Below are positions 1 through 8,770 of a DNA stretch of 64,000 nt, in pieces. The notes under the pieces are model-generated. The model was not told where the DNA came from. It did no database searches and was given only the letters and a program-made list of their open reading frames with translations. The stretch comes from UBA966 sp046350355 (GTDB lineage: Bacteria > Planctomycetota > Phycisphaerae > Phycisphaerales > SM1A02), in contig JAXMAN010000002.1 of the NCBI GenBank assembly GCA_046350355.1, positions 434,001-498,000 of the forward strand. Direction: 5' to 3'. The position numbers and the translations under genes are program-made. Position 1 is the stretch's first letter, and each line of letters begins with the position of its first letter.

Positions 1-1
1 G

Positions 2-1621
2 CTGCTGCGAAAGCTGGCTGTCTGGGTCGAATCGCGGCCCGACCTGGTGGATCCCGTCTTCGGCGGCCGCCGCGGCACCGTGACGCCCGAGCAGGCGGAG
101 CAGGAGGTCGCGACGCTGCTCTCCTCCTTCGCGGTCGCGCTGCTGCGCGGGGCGAAGGAGCACGCGGCGGGGCGCGAGATCCTCGGCGGCGCCCCGCGCA
201 GCGAGCTGCTCGAGGCCGCGACCGTCGCGCGCGAGCACTTCGGCCACGCGCCCGATCCGGTGGACGCCGCGATCACCGCCGCGACCGCGCCGCTCGTGCC
301 CGCGCCCGCGGAGATCCGCGGACCGACGATCGTCGCGCCGCGCGCGCTCTCCGCGCAGGAGGCAAGCGCGAAGCTGCGCGTGGGCAACGGCATCGCGCCC
401 GCGGCCGCCGCGCGCGCGCTCCCGCCCGCGATGCTCGCGGGCCCGCGCCCGCGCCGCGAACGCCGCGCCTGGCAGTTCGCCGCGGAGTTCGAGGAGATCG
501 CCACCGAGGCGCTCCTCATGGCCGCCGGCTTCCGCGCCGCGCGCTCATGCGAGAAGAACCCCTTCGACCAGCTCGCGCAGCGCCGCTGCGAGCGCGCGGT
601 GCAGGCGCTGCGCGAGCGCGACCTCACCGCCTGGCCCTGCGACCGCCCCCTCGACCGTCCGCGGCGCATCGCGGGCGAGCGCATGTACGAGCTCCTCGCG
701 CAGTCCGCGCACGTGCTCGCCGAGGCGCTGCGCCGCGTCCCCGAGCCCTACGACGACCGCCCCGACCGCTTCCGCGGCCCCGCGCGCGAGACCCTCGAGG
801 CCGCCGTGCAGGCCGCCGCCGAGGCGCAGTGCATGGTCCGCAGCTTCGCGCTGGCGATCAGCCTGCCCAAGCAGGCGCAGACCTCCTCGCACTGGGCGCG
901 CTGCGCGGTGCAGGACGAGGCCTTCGGTCTGCTGCGCCAGGTCTGCACCGACAAGGGCGCGGGCTACGCGATCTTCAGCGACCTGCTGCACGAGTCCGCC
1001 GCGCGCCACTTCGGCCTGCGCGAGCGGCGCGCGCTGCGCCACCGCCTGGACGCGCTGCGCCGGCGCCTGGATCCCGACTTCGACGCCGCCGTCCCCTTCG
1101 GCGGCGCGATCGCCGAGCCCGACGACGACGAGGCGATGCTCGAGGCCGCCGTGCACGACCGCGCGGAGCTCTCGGATTTCGACACCGTCGCCGAGGCGGT
1201 CGACCGCGCGCGCGACGAGCTCGCGGAGCTCGGCTCGCCGGTGGTCGTCGCCGAGAGCGCGGTCCGCTCGGCGGAGGACTCGCCCTTCCACCGGCCCGAC
1301 GACGTCTTCGAGTTCCTCATGGCGCTGCACCGGCTCTCGGTGCAGTGGCGCACGCGCGGCGGCGCGCTCGGCCAGTCCTGGGACGCGGCGCTTCGCGCGG
1401 CCGGCTACGGCGAGAAGCGCCTCTCCGACACCGCGCGCACGCGCTTCCGCCGCCACTACGAGCTCTCGTGGGAGGGATCGCGCCGGCTCTTCGAGGCGCA
1501 CTGGACCTTCGGCAGCCGCGACGCGAACCACTGCCTGAGCGTCCACTGGTGGCGCGACGACGAGCACCGCCGCGTCGTCGTCGGCTGGATCGGCCGCCAC
1601 CTGCCCAACACGCTGAGCTGA
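2..1621 (+). CDS. Hypothetical protein, 5'-partial
   Basis: The reading frame is open from base 2, and the first in-frame GTG is at 47. The residues before it look protein-like, so the true start probably lies left of the window. At least 539 codons are present, rich in Ala, Arg and Glu and mostly predicted helical. There is no signal peptide or membrane segment. The C-terminal third is richer in Trp, His and Tyr and looks more globular than the rest. I do not recognise the family and assign no function. It ends 57 nt before the helicase gene on the same strand, so co-transcription is possible. Confidence 0.7.
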   Translation: MLRKLAVWVESRPDLVDPVFGGRRGTVTPEQAEQEVATLLSSFAVALLRGAKEHAAGREILGGAPRSELLEAATVAREHFGHAPDPVDAAITAATAPLVPAPAEIRGPTIVAPRALSAQEASAKLRVGNGIAPAAAARALPPAMLAGPRPRRERRAWQFAAEFEEIATEALLMAAGFRAARSCEKNPFDQLAQRRCERAVQALRERDLTAWPCDRPLDRPRRIAGERMYELLAQSAHVLAEALRRVPEPYDDRPDRFRGPARETLEAAVQAAAEAQCMVRSFALAISLPKQAQTSSHWARCAVQDEAFGLLRQVCTDKGAGYAIFSDLLHESAARHFGLRERRALRHRLDALRRRLDPDFDAAVPFGGAIAEPDDDEAMLEAAVHDRAELSDFDTVAEAVDRARDELAELGSPVVVAESAVRSAEDSPFHRPDDVFEFLMALHRLSVQWRTRGGALGQSWDAALRAAGYGEKRLSDTARTRFRRHYELSWEGSRRLFEAHWTFGSRDANHCLSVHWWRDDEHRRVVVGWIGRHLPNTLS

Positions 1622-1678
1622 GCCCGCTGCGTATCCTTGCCCGGATCCCCCGCAGGAGGCGGGGTGCTTCCCCCCGGC

Positions 1679-3688
1679 ATGACGCTCTCCCTCGACACGC
1701 TCCTCTCCGACGCCGGCGCCATCGCGCGGCGCCTGCCCGGCTTCGAGGTCCGCCCGCAGCAGATGCAGATGGCGGCCGCGGTCGAGGAGGCCTTCGAGCG
1801 GCGCCAGCGACTCTTCGTCGAGGCGGGCACCGGCGTCGGCAAGAGCTTCGCGTACCTGCTGCCGGCGATCCGGCGCGTCGTCGAGCGCGGCGAGCGCGTG
1901 GTGATCGCCACCAACACGATCAGCCTGCAGGAGCAGCTCGTCGAGAAGGACATCCCGCTGCTCAACGCGGTGATCCCCGAGGAGTTCACCGCGGTGCTCG
2001 TGAAGGGGCGCGGCAACTACGTGAGCCTGCGCCGGCTGAAGCTCGCCTCCGAGCGCGAGGCGCGCCTCTTCGGCACCGAGGACGAGCTCCACGAGCTGCA
2101 CCGCGTCGAGGACTGGGCGTACGAGACCGACGACGGCTCGCTCGCCTCGCTCCCGCAGCTCCCGCGCGGCGACGTCTGGGACCATGTGCAGAGCGACGCG
2201 CACAACTGCATGGGCCGCCGCTGCCCGACCTTCGACAAGTGCTTCTACCAGGCGGCGCGCCGGCGCATGGAGCACGGGCAGCTCCTGGTCACCAACCACG
2301 CGCTCTTCTTCAGCGACCTGGCGATGCGCTCGCGCGGCGGCGTGGGCACCGGCATCCTGCCCGCGTACGACCACGTGATCCTGGACGAGGCGCACGAGAT
2401 CGAGGACGTCGCCTCGGAGCACTTCGGCCTGCGCCTGGGCGAGAGCGGCGTGCGCCACCTGCTGCGCACGCTCTACCAGACGGGGACCGGCCGCGGCTTC
2501 CTGGGGGCGGTGCGCGCGGGGCCCGACTGCGCGGGGCTCGTCGAGACCGCGGTGCGCCAGGTGCGCACCTGCGAGAGCGCGGCCGAGGCGCTCTTCGACG
2601 ACCTCTGGGCCTGGCACGAGGAGCATGGCGCCGGCGGCGGACGCATGCGCGATCCCGGCGCGGTGCACGACGGCCTCTCCGCGCCGATGCTCGAGCTCGC
2701 CGCGACGCTGCGCGCGCTGCGCGACCGCATCGAGCACGACGCGGACCAGCTCGAGCTCAACGCCTACGCCGCGCGCGCCGAGGCGCACGCGCAGTGCGCG
2801 CGCGAGCTGCTCGCGCAGAGCGTCGCGGGGTGCGTCTACTGGGTCGAGGCGGGGCGGCGCCGCCGCGGCGGGGACCGCCCGCCCGTCACCGTCGTCTGCG
2901 CGGCCGTCGACGTCGGCCCGATCCTGCGCGAGCACCTCTTCGCGCAGGAGAAGGGGGTGGTGCTCACGAGCGCGACGCTCGCCACCGGCGGCGGCGACTT
3001 CCGCCACGCCGCGGTGCGCCTGGGCTGCGACGACCCGCGCACGCTGCAGCTCGGCAGCCCCTTCGACCACGCGCGGCTGGTGACGCTCATCGTCGACCGC
3101 TCCATGCCCGAGCCGGGCGACGACGCGTACGAGGACGAGCTCGCCGCGCGCGTGCTCTCGCACGTGCGCGCCACCGACGGCGGCGCCTTCGTGCTCTTCA
3201 CCAGCTTCCGCACCCTCGAGGCGGTCGCCGAGCGCACCGTCCACGAGCTGGTCGAGCAGGGGCACCCGCTGCACATCCAGGGCAAGGGCGTCCCGCGCAA
3301 CGTGCTGCTGCAGCGCTTCCGCGAGGACGAGCGCAGCGTCCTCTTCGGCGTCTCCAGCTTCTGGCAGGGGGTCGACGTGCGCGGCCGCGCGCTGCGCAAC
3401 GTGATCATCACGCGCCTGCCCTTCGACGTCCCCGACCGCCCGATCGTGCAGGCGCGCCACGAGCTCATCGAGGCGCGCGGCGGCCGCCCCTTCTTCGAGG
3501 ACTCGCTCCCGCGCGCGGTGCTGCGCTTCAAGCAGGGCTTCGGCCGGCTGGTGCGCAGCGGCACCGACGAGGGACGCGTCGTCGTCCTCGACCCGCGCAT
3601 CGTCACCAAGCGCTACGGCCGCCTCTTCCTCGAGGCGCTCCCCGAGGGCGTGGAGCCGCGGATCGTCGGCGGGGCGGAGTGGGACTAG
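1679..3688 (+). CDS. ATP-dependent DNA helicase, DinG/Rad3 (XPD-like) family
   Basis: Superfamily 2 helicase of the DinG/Rad3 type, expected to unwind DNA 5'-to-3' in repair or R-loop removal. Walker A GTGVGKS lies near residue 50, the DEAH box in VILDEAHEIED follows, and the C-terminal motifs GVSSFWQGVDVRG and FKQGFGRLVRS are intact. Family members bind a 4Fe-4S cluster. Here three cysteines (about residues 177, 182 and 188, spacing C-x4-C-x5-C) match the last three ligands, but the first, normally in GRxNYxC, is replaced in GRGNYVS. The ATG at 1679 is preferred. An in-frame GTG at 1664, closer to an AGGAGG at 1654, is the main alternative. About 669 residues, in the family range. Confidence 0.9.
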   Translation: MTLSLDTLLSDAGAIARRLPGFEVRPQQMQMAAAVEEAFERRQRLFVEAGTGVGKSFAYLLPAIRRVVERGERVVIATNTISLQEQLVEKDIPLLNAVIPEEFTAVLVKGRGNYVSLRRLKLASEREARLFGTEDELHELHRVEDWAYETDDGSLASLPQLPRGDVWDHVQSDAHNCMGRRCPTFDKCFYQAARRRMEHGQLLVTNHALFFSDLAMRSRGGVGTGILPAYDHVILDEAHEIEDVASEHFGLRLGESGVRHLLRTLYQTGTGRGFLGAVRAGPDCAGLVETAVRQVRTCESAAEALFDDLWAWHEEHGAGGGRMRDPGAVHDGLSAPMLELAATLRALRDRIEHDADQLELNAYAARAEAHAQCARELLAQSVAGCVYWVEAGRRRRGGDRPPVTVVCAAVDVGPILREHLFAQEKGVVLTSATLATGGGDFRHAAVRLGCDDPRTLQLGSPFDHARLVTLIVDRSMPEPGDDAYEDELAARVLSHVRATDGGAFVLFTSFRTLEAVAERTVHELVEQGHPLHIQGKGVPRNVLLQRFREDERSVLFGVSSFWQGVDVRGRALRNVIITRLPFDVPDRPIVQARHELIEARGGRPFFEDSLPRAVLRFKQGFGRLVRSGTDEGRVVVLDPRIVTKRYGRLFLEALPEGVEPRIVGGAEWD

Positions 3689-3725
3689 GAGCGCGTACCA
3701 TCCCCGGCCCTCCCCAAGGCCCCGG

Positions 3726-5330
3726 ATGTCCACGACCGCCGCCACGCTTCCCCGCCGCACCTTCGCGATCATCTCGCACCCGGACGCCGGCAAGACCACG
3801 CTCACCGAGAAGCTGCTGCTCTACGGGGGCGCGCTCGACCTGGCCGGCTCGATCACCGCGCGCAAGAACCAGCGCGCGACGACCAGCGACTGGATGGAGC
3901 TCGAGCGCCAGCGCGGCATCAGCATCAGCAGCACCGTGCTGCAGTTCGACTACGCCGGCTACCGCATCAACCTGCTCGACACCCCGGGCCACAACGACTT
4001 CAGCGAGGACACCTACCGCGTCCTCACCGCCGTCGACGCCGCGATCATGGTCGTCGACGCGGGCAAGGGCATCGAGACGCAGACGCGCAAGCTCTTCGAC
4101 GTCTGCCGCCGCCGCGGCGTGCCCATCTTCACCTTCATGAACAAGTGCGACCGGCCCACGCGCGAGCCGCTGCAGCTCCTGGACGACCTGGAGACGGCGC
4201 TGGGCATCCGCGCCTTCCCGGTCAACTGGCCGCTGGGCGACGGGCCCGGCTTCCGCGGCGTCTACGACCGCCTCTCGAAGCAGGTGCACCTCTTCGAGCG
4301 CACGCGCGGCAACGCGACCGTCGCGCCGGTGCAGACGCTGGGCATCGAGGACCCCGCGCTCGCCGCGCAGCTCACCCCCGAGACCTACGCCAAGGCGCGC
4401 GAGGAGGTCGAGCTCGTCTCCGGCGCCGGCGACGCCTTCGACCAGGAGCGCATCCTGCGCGGCGAGATCACCCCCGTCTACTTCGGCAGCGCGATGAACA
4501 ACTTCGGCGTGCAGCTGCTGCTGGACGGCTTCCTCGCGCACTCGCAGGGCCCCGGCCCGCGCCGCAGCGGCGACCGCTGGGTGCAGCCCGACGACCCCGC
4601 CTTCAGCGGCTTCGTCTTCAAGATCCAGGCGAACATGGATCCGCGCCACCGCGACCGCATCGCCTTCGTGCGCGTCGTCTCGGGCACCTTCCAGCGCGAG
4701 ATGACGGTGATCCACCAGCAGGGGGGCAAGAAGATCCGCCTGAACAACGCGCAGCGCCTCTTCGGCCGCGACCGCGAGACCGTCGACGACGCGTGCGCCG
4801 GCGACGTGGTCGGCCTCGTCGGCCACGACGCGCTGCGCATCGGCGACACGCTCACCGAGGACCGCTCGATCACCTTCGACGAGATCCCGACCTTCACGCC
4901 GGAGTGCTTCGTCTACATCCACAACCCGCAGCCGGGGAACTCGAAGAAGTACACGCTCGGCCTGACGCAGCTCCTGCAGGAGGGCGTCGTGCGGCAGTTC
5001 CAGCTCCACATCGGCGCCTCGCGCCGCCCGATCCTCGCGGCGGTCGGCCCGCTGCAGTTCGAGGTCGTGCAGTACCGCCTGCAGAGCGAGTACGGCGCGG
5101 AGTCTCGCCTGGAGCAGACGCGCTGGAAGATCGCGCGCTGGTGGCGAAAGCCCGGTGCCCCCACCGACTTCGAGCCCGAAGTCTTCTCCGACGCGATCCT
5201 CGCCACCGACCACCTTGACCGCCCGATGGTCCTCTTCACCGACGAGTGGCCGATGCGCTACTTCGGGCAGAAGAACCCCGGGGTGGAGCTGTCGGCGGTG
5301 CCGTTCAGCGCGGCGACGGCTCCGGCCTAG
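3726..5330 (+). CDS. prfC: Peptide chain release factor 3 (RF3)
   Basis: Translational GTPase that recycles RF1/RF2 from the ribosome after termination, acting in the cytoplasm. The G domain shows G1 SHPDAGKTT at residues 17-25, G3 DTPGH at 85-89 and G4 NKCD at 139-142. The RQRGISISS segment around 62-70 is the switch I region typical of RF3. Length (534 aa) matches the family. The C-terminal domain includes the conserved GPLQFEV stretch. A -10-like TACCAT at 3696-3701 lies 24 nt upstream of the ATG. The stop codon overlaps the antitoxin stop on the opposite strand by 3 nt. Confidence 0.97.
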   Translation: MSTTAATLPRRTFAIISHPDAGKTTLTEKLLLYGGALDLAGSITARKNQRATTSDWMELERQRGISISSTVLQFDYAGYRINLLDTPGHNDFSEDTYRVLTAVDAAIMVVDAGKGIETQTRKLFDVCRRRGVPIFTFMNKCDRPTREPLQLLDDLETALGIRAFPVNWPLGDGPGFRGVYDRLSKQVHLFERTRGNATVAPVQTLGIEDPALAAQLTPETYAKAREEVELVSGAGDAFDQERILRGEITPVYFGSAMNNFGVQLLLDGFLAHSQGPGPRRSGDRWVQPDDPAFSGFVFKIQANMDPRHRDRIAFVRVVSGTFQREMTVIHQQGGKKIRLNNAQRLFGRDRETVDDACAGDVVGLVGHDALRIGDTLTEDRSITFDEIPTFTPECFVYIHNPQPGNSKKYTLGLTQLLQEGVVRQFQLHIGASRRPILAAVGPLQFEVVQYRLQSEYGAESRLEQTRWKIARWWRKPGAPTDFEPEVFSDAILATDHLDRPMVLFTDEWPMRYFGQKNPGVELSAVPFSAATAPA

Positions 5331-5644
5331 GCGCAGCGCTTCACCGCGCGCGCGAGCGTCGACATCGGGACGCCGATCCTTAGCAGCGACCGGAACATCA
5401 GGTCGAGCGAGACGGTCGCGTCTCCGGCCTCGAGCTTCGCGACGCGGGACTGGCTGGACTTCAGCAGCTTCGCGGCGGCGAGCTGCGTGAGCTGCTGGCG
5501 GCGGCGGTGCTCGCGAAAGGTCCGTGCGAGCTGGTGCCGCAGCTCCACGTACGCCGCCTCCTCATCGCTCAGCCCGAGGAATTCCTGCGCGGATCCGCTC
5601 CGCCAGCCCTTCGCCTTCAGCCTTGATTCCTTCGTCGTGCCCAT
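5327..5644 (-). CDS. XRE-family antitoxin (HigA-like)
   Basis: Helix-turn-helix protein of 105 aa. The HTH spans about residues 48-75 (QLTQLAAAKLLKSSQSRVAK then LEAGD), followed by a segment typical of antitoxins that neutralise RelE/HigB toxins. It should bind the toxin and repress the shared promoter. The gene follows the toxin by 10 nt, giving the toxin-first order typical of higBA rather than relBE. Its stop overlaps the convergent prfC stop. Family assignment is secure; the cognate pairing is inferred from adjacency. Confidence 0.88.
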   Translation of the reverse strand: MGTTKESRLKAKGWRSGSAQEFLGLSDEEAAYVELRHQLARTFREHRRRQQLTQLAAAKLLKSSQSRVAKLEAGDATVSLDLMFRSLLRIGVPMSTLARAVKRCA

Positions 5645-5654
5645 GGGTGCGTCC

Positions 5655-5996
5655 TCAGATCGCGTCGTAGTGCTTGAGTCGTGCCTGACACGCGTCGATC
5701 ACGTGCTTCGGAGCGGTTCGGCTCGTCTTGCGGAACACCGCGAGAATGATCACGGCATCTGCGTCGATCCGGTAGACGATGCGCCATCGCGCGCCCATGT
5801 CAACGATACGCAGTTCGTGGCAGCGCGCGCCGATGGACGGCATGGGACGGGAGTGCGGCATGCCGAGCGACTCGCCATCCTGCAGGCGACGCAGCAGGAA
5901 CCCTGCTTCGAGCCGGGCTTCCAGGCTGAACGGCGGCGTCCGCACCTCGCCATGCAGCCAGCGAAGCGGCTTGCTCCCGGGGGTGAATTCGTTCAC
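5655..5996 (-). CDS. RelE/HigB-type toxin (Gp49-like)
   Basis: Small basic protein of 113 aa with the C-terminal signature of Gp49/HigB toxins: VIILAVFRKTSRT followed by an HVIDACQARLKHYD helix. Members are ribosome-dependent mRNA interferases. The central ELRIVDMGARWRIVYRID strand pair fits the RelE fold. The GTG start at 5996 is the only good candidate. A perfect inverted repeat sits 11 nt upstream (6008-6025). Base composition around the toxin and its promoter is visibly lower in GC than the flanks, suggesting acquisition by transfer. Confidence 0.87.
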   Translation of the reverse strand: MNEFTPGSKPLRWLHGEVRTPPFSLEARLEAGFLLRRLQDGESLGMPHSRPMPSIGARCHELRIVDMGARWRIVYRIDADAVIILAVFRKTSRTAPKHVIDACQARLKHYDAI

Positions 5997-6007
5997 CCCG
6001 GCGACTC

Positions 6008-6025
6008 TATGTCAGAAATGACATA
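6008..6025 (-). promoter_or_regulatory. Candidate toxin-antitoxin operator palindrome
   Basis: TATGTCA at 6008-6014 and TGACATA at 6019-6025 form a perfect 7-bp inverted repeat with a 4-nt GAAA spacer, just upstream of the toxin start. XRE antitoxins normally autoregulate through such sites, so this is the likely operator. Binding is inferred. Confidence 0.65.
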
Positions 6026-6121
6026 CAAGCAATTCGCGATGCCGAACTTCCCGAACTTTTGCGCGGGCTTGCACCGAAACTGCCGACCAAGGACCCCGAG
6101 TCGCGCGCGCCGATCGCCGGT

Positions 6122-6571
6122 TCAGTGCCCTGACTGACCCTCAAGCAACGCCTTGAGCGCCTCCGCCGCCTCCTTCGTCTGCTTGCGCAGGCCCATCCGG
6201 ATCACCGGCGTCATGAGCTTCATGAAGAAGCTCTTCGGGCGGATCTCGACGACATGCTTCATCACGCACCCCTCGCGGGTGGGCGCGACGGCGAGGTCGA
6301 CCACCACCTCGAAGTGCGCGTCCCCGTAGGTGCAGACCAGGCGCTGGCCCGGCGTGCGCTCGGTGATGCGGCCGGCCATCTCCTTCGATCCGCGGCCCGC
6401 GCGGTAGCGGTAGACCAGCTCGTCGCCGACGGCGTTGGGGCCCGGGCGGCACTTCTCCAGCGCGACGCACGGCTTGAGCCACCTGGCCGTCAGCGGCAGG
6501 TCGTCGACGGCGGCGAAGGCCTGGGCGGCGGGGACGCGGACGGTGACTTCCTCGACGGCGCGGATCGGCAT
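6122..6571 (-). CDS. SRPBCC (START-like) family protein
   Basis: 149-aa protein of the SRPBCC/polyketide-cyclase-like fold, which forms a hydrophobic ligand cavity. Features seen are the N-terminal EVTVRVPAAQAFAAVDDL strand-helix start, the usual family opening, then alternating beta strands and a long amphipathic C-terminal helix. There is no signal peptide. The ATG at 6571 is chosen over an upstream in-frame start at 6625 because a GGAGG sits 5-6 nt before it. The ligand cannot be predicted. It is divergent from the DUF4239 gene across an 83-bp gap. Confidence 0.8.
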   Translation of the reverse strand: MPIRAVEEVTVRVPAAQAFAAVDDLPLTARWLKPCVALEKCRPGPNAVGDELVYRYRAGRGSKEMAGRITERTPGQRLVCTYGDAHFEVVVDLAVAPTREGCVMKHVVEIRPKSFFMKLMTPVIRMGLRKQTKEAAEALKALLEGQSGH

Positions 6572-6654
6572 GGTGGTCCTCCGGGAAACGCGGCGCCGCA
6601 GAGGGTACCCTTCCGCCGCCCGCAACCCCTCCGCGGGCTCGGAAACCCCTCGCC

Positions 6655-7479
6655 ATGACCTCGATCCAAGTCGGACTCCTCGCCGCCACCGCCTGCTGCG
6701 GAGGCTTCGCCTTCGGCGTCACCGTGCGCCGCATGCTCCCGGACACCCACCGCGACAAGGCCACCGAAGACTCCATCAAGGTCGGCACGGGCATGATCGC
6801 GACGCTGACCGCGCTGGTGCTCGGCCTGCTCGTCGGCTCCGCGAAGGCCAACTTCGACTCCGTCAGCGCCGGCCTCACCAATGCAGGCGCCTCCGCGATC
6901 GTCCTCGACCGCGTCCTCGCCGACTACGGCGACGAGACCGCCGAGGCCCGCACCGAGCTGCGCGCGACCGTCGTGGGCGTGGTCCGCAACCTCTGGCCCG
7001 ACCATCCCGTCCACGGCCTCGCCTTCGAGAAGGTGCAGACCGACCACGGCGTCGAGGTGCTGCTCTCCAAGATCCGCGGGCTCAAGCCGCAGACCGAGGC
7101 GCAGAAGCAGATGCAGACCCAGGCGATCGGCATCTGCAACGACCTGCTCATGTCGCGCTGGCTCATGGTCGAGCGCGAGCTCAACGACCTGCCCCTGGGG
7201 CTGCTGGTCGCGCTGGTCTCCTGGCTGGCGCTGCTCTTCGCGACCATCGGCCTCTTCGCCGCGCGCAACGCGACCGCCTACGCGGTCCTCTGCCTCTGCG
7301 CGCTCTCGATGTCCAGCGCGGTCTTCATGGTCAGCGAGCTGAACCAGCCCATCGACGGCATCATCAAGGTGAGCCGCGGTCCCCTCACCGAGGCGCTCAA
7401 CGTCATCGGGCAGGCCGGGATCCACGCCTCCGCGCACCCCGCGGGGGCGGATCACGCCACCAGCATCGGCCCGTCGTAA
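6655..7479 (+). CDS. DUF4239 (bestrophin-like) membrane protein
   Basis: 274-aa inner-membrane protein with four predicted membrane segments in two hairpins: about residues 5-24 and 44-62, then a soluble helical loop, then 184-205 and 212-232. The first hairpin carries TALVLGLLVGSAKANFD and the end carries the proline-containing SELNQPIDGIIKVS segment, both typical of the DUF4239 family. Function is unknown; a channel-like role is only suggested by the family name. Its 3' end overlaps the convergent DUF1501 gene by 28 nt. A TACCCT element lies at 6606-6611, 43 nt before the ATG. Confidence 0.85.
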   Translation: MTSIQVGLLAATACCGGFAFGVTVRRMLPDTHRDKATEDSIKVGTGMIATLTALVLGLLVGSAKANFDSVSAGLTNAGASAIVLDRVLADYGDETAEARTELRATVVGVVRNLWPDHPVHGLAFEKVQTDHGVEVLLSKIRGLKPQTEAQKQMQTQAIGICNDLLMSRWLMVERELNDLPLGLLVALVSWLALLFATIGLFAARNATAYAVLCLCALSMSSAVFMVSELNQPIDGIIKVSRGPLTEALNVIGQAGIHASAHPAGADHATSIGPS

Positions 7480-8741
7480 CGGCCGCCGAGCACCGGCTCC
7501 GACGGCGCGCGCATCCAGCGGTCGAGCACCTGCTGGTAGACGGCGCGGAAGTCGGTCGTGTGCTTGAGGTCGCCGTTGTCGAGGTCGTCCAGGCTCGGGT
7601 AGTTGCCCGCGACGCCGGGCTTCACGCCCGCGCCCACCAGGAAGACCGGTCCCGCGGTGCCGTGGTCGGTGCCGTTGCTGGCGTTCTGGCGGACGCGGCG
7701 GCCGAACTCGCTGAAGCACATCGTGAGGACGCGGCCGTCGTTGCCCTGCGCCTGCAGGTCCTTCTGGAAGGCCAGCAGCGCGTCGCCGAGCTGCCGCATC
7801 AGGTTCGCATGGCTGCCGACCTGCCCTGCGTGCGTGTCGAAGCCGCCCATGCTCACGTAGTAGACGCGCGTGGGCATGCCGTCGCGGATCATCGCGGCGA
7901 CGGTCTGGAGCTGCTTCGCGAGCGGGCTGCCGGGGTAGCGCGACAGCGGCTGCTTGCGCACCGCGGCGCGGATGCGGTCGCTGGTCACCTGCGCATCCAG
8001 GCCGGTGCGCATGAGGAAGCTCTCCTGCGAGCCGGGCTCCACGCCGGGAAGCTCGCCCGCGCGCAGCATCGTCTGGTACGCGCGCTCGCGCTCGGGGTGC
8101 TGGTCCGCGCCGAGCCAGCGGAAGAGCTCCGCGCTCTCGAAGGCGATCGCCTTCGAGCGGCTGCCGGTCATCGCCAGCGGCGCGGTGCGGCCGATCGCCA
8201 CGGCGAGGTCCGCCTCGGGGCTGCCCGCGCAGGCGGCGTCGACGTAGCGGCCGATCCAGCCGGTGCCCTTGCCGTCGCGGCGCGCGGTCTGCCAGATGTC
8301 CATGCTCGCGAAGTGCGAGCGGTTCGGGTTCGGGTAGCCCACGCCCACCGCGGTGCAGAGCGCGCCCGCGTCGTGGAGCTCCTTGAGTCCGGTGAGGTTC
8401 GGGTGCAGCGCCAGCCCGCGCTCGCGGTCGATGACCAGCAGCTCGCCGCCGTTGCGCGGCTTGCCCGGCTCTCCCAGCCCGATCTGCGGACGTGCGTCGT
8501 GGTACGCCTGCTGCGCGTAGGGGACGACGGTGTTGAGGCCGTCGTTGCCGCCCGAGAGCTGCACGACGACGAGCACGCGCTCCTGCGGGACGCCCGGCCG
8601 CGAGGCCGCGCCGTCGCCCAGCGGCGCGAGCATGCCCATCGCGCTCTGCTGCAGGAAGTGCGGCGCCGTCGCCGCGAAGGACGCCAGCAGGAGTCCCTGG
8701 CGGATGAAGACGCGTCGGCTGTAGGGCAGGGGGTCGTGCAT
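7452..8741 (-). CDS. DUF1501 family exported protein
   Basis: 429-aa protein with a Tat-type signal (SRRVFIRQGLLLASFAA near residues 8-24). Typical DUF1501 blocks follow: VLVVVQLSGGNDGLNTVVPY, NRSHFASMDIWQTA, GGFDTHAGQ, FSEFGRRVRQNASNGTDHGT. The family resembles alkaline-phosphatase/sulfatase folds, but no reaction is established. It almost always sits beside DUF1800, as here, where it follows by 29 nt as the last gene of a four-gene minus-strand run. Location should be periplasm or cell surface. Confidence 0.93.
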   Translation of the reverse strand: MHDPLPYSRRVFIRQGLLLASFAATAPHFLQQSAMGMLAPLGDGAASRPGVPQERVLVVVQLSGGNDGLNTVVPYAQQAYHDARPQIGLGEPGKPRNGGELLVIDRERGLALHPNLTGLKELHDAGALCTAVGVGYPNPNRSHFASMDIWQTARRDGKGTGWIGRYVDAACAGSPEADLAVAIGRTAPLAMTGSRSKAIAFESAELFRWLGADQHPERERAYQTMLRAGELPGVEPGSQESFLMRTGLDAQVTSDRIRAAVRKQPLSRYPGSPLAKQLQTVAAMIRDGMPTRVYYVSMGGFDTHAGQVGSHANLMRQLGDALLAFQKDLQAQGNDGRVLTMCFSEFGRRVRQNASNGTDHGTAGPVFLVGAGVKPGVAGNYPSLDDLDNGDLKHTTDFRAVYQQVLDRWMRAPSEPVLGGRYDGPMLVA

Positions 8742-8770
8742 GGTCGGTCCCTTCGGCGCGCGCGGGCGCG

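Noticed and set aside
47..1621. GTG at 47 as the true start of the first gene
   Set aside because: The frame is open to the window edge with protein-like residues before it, so the gene is more likely truncated on the left.
545..3805. Very long open frame (over 1000 codons) antisense to the helicase region
   Set aside because: It lies opposite two well-supported genes, its translation is Arg/Ala/Val/Gly low-complexity without domains, and long antisense frames are expected at this GC content.
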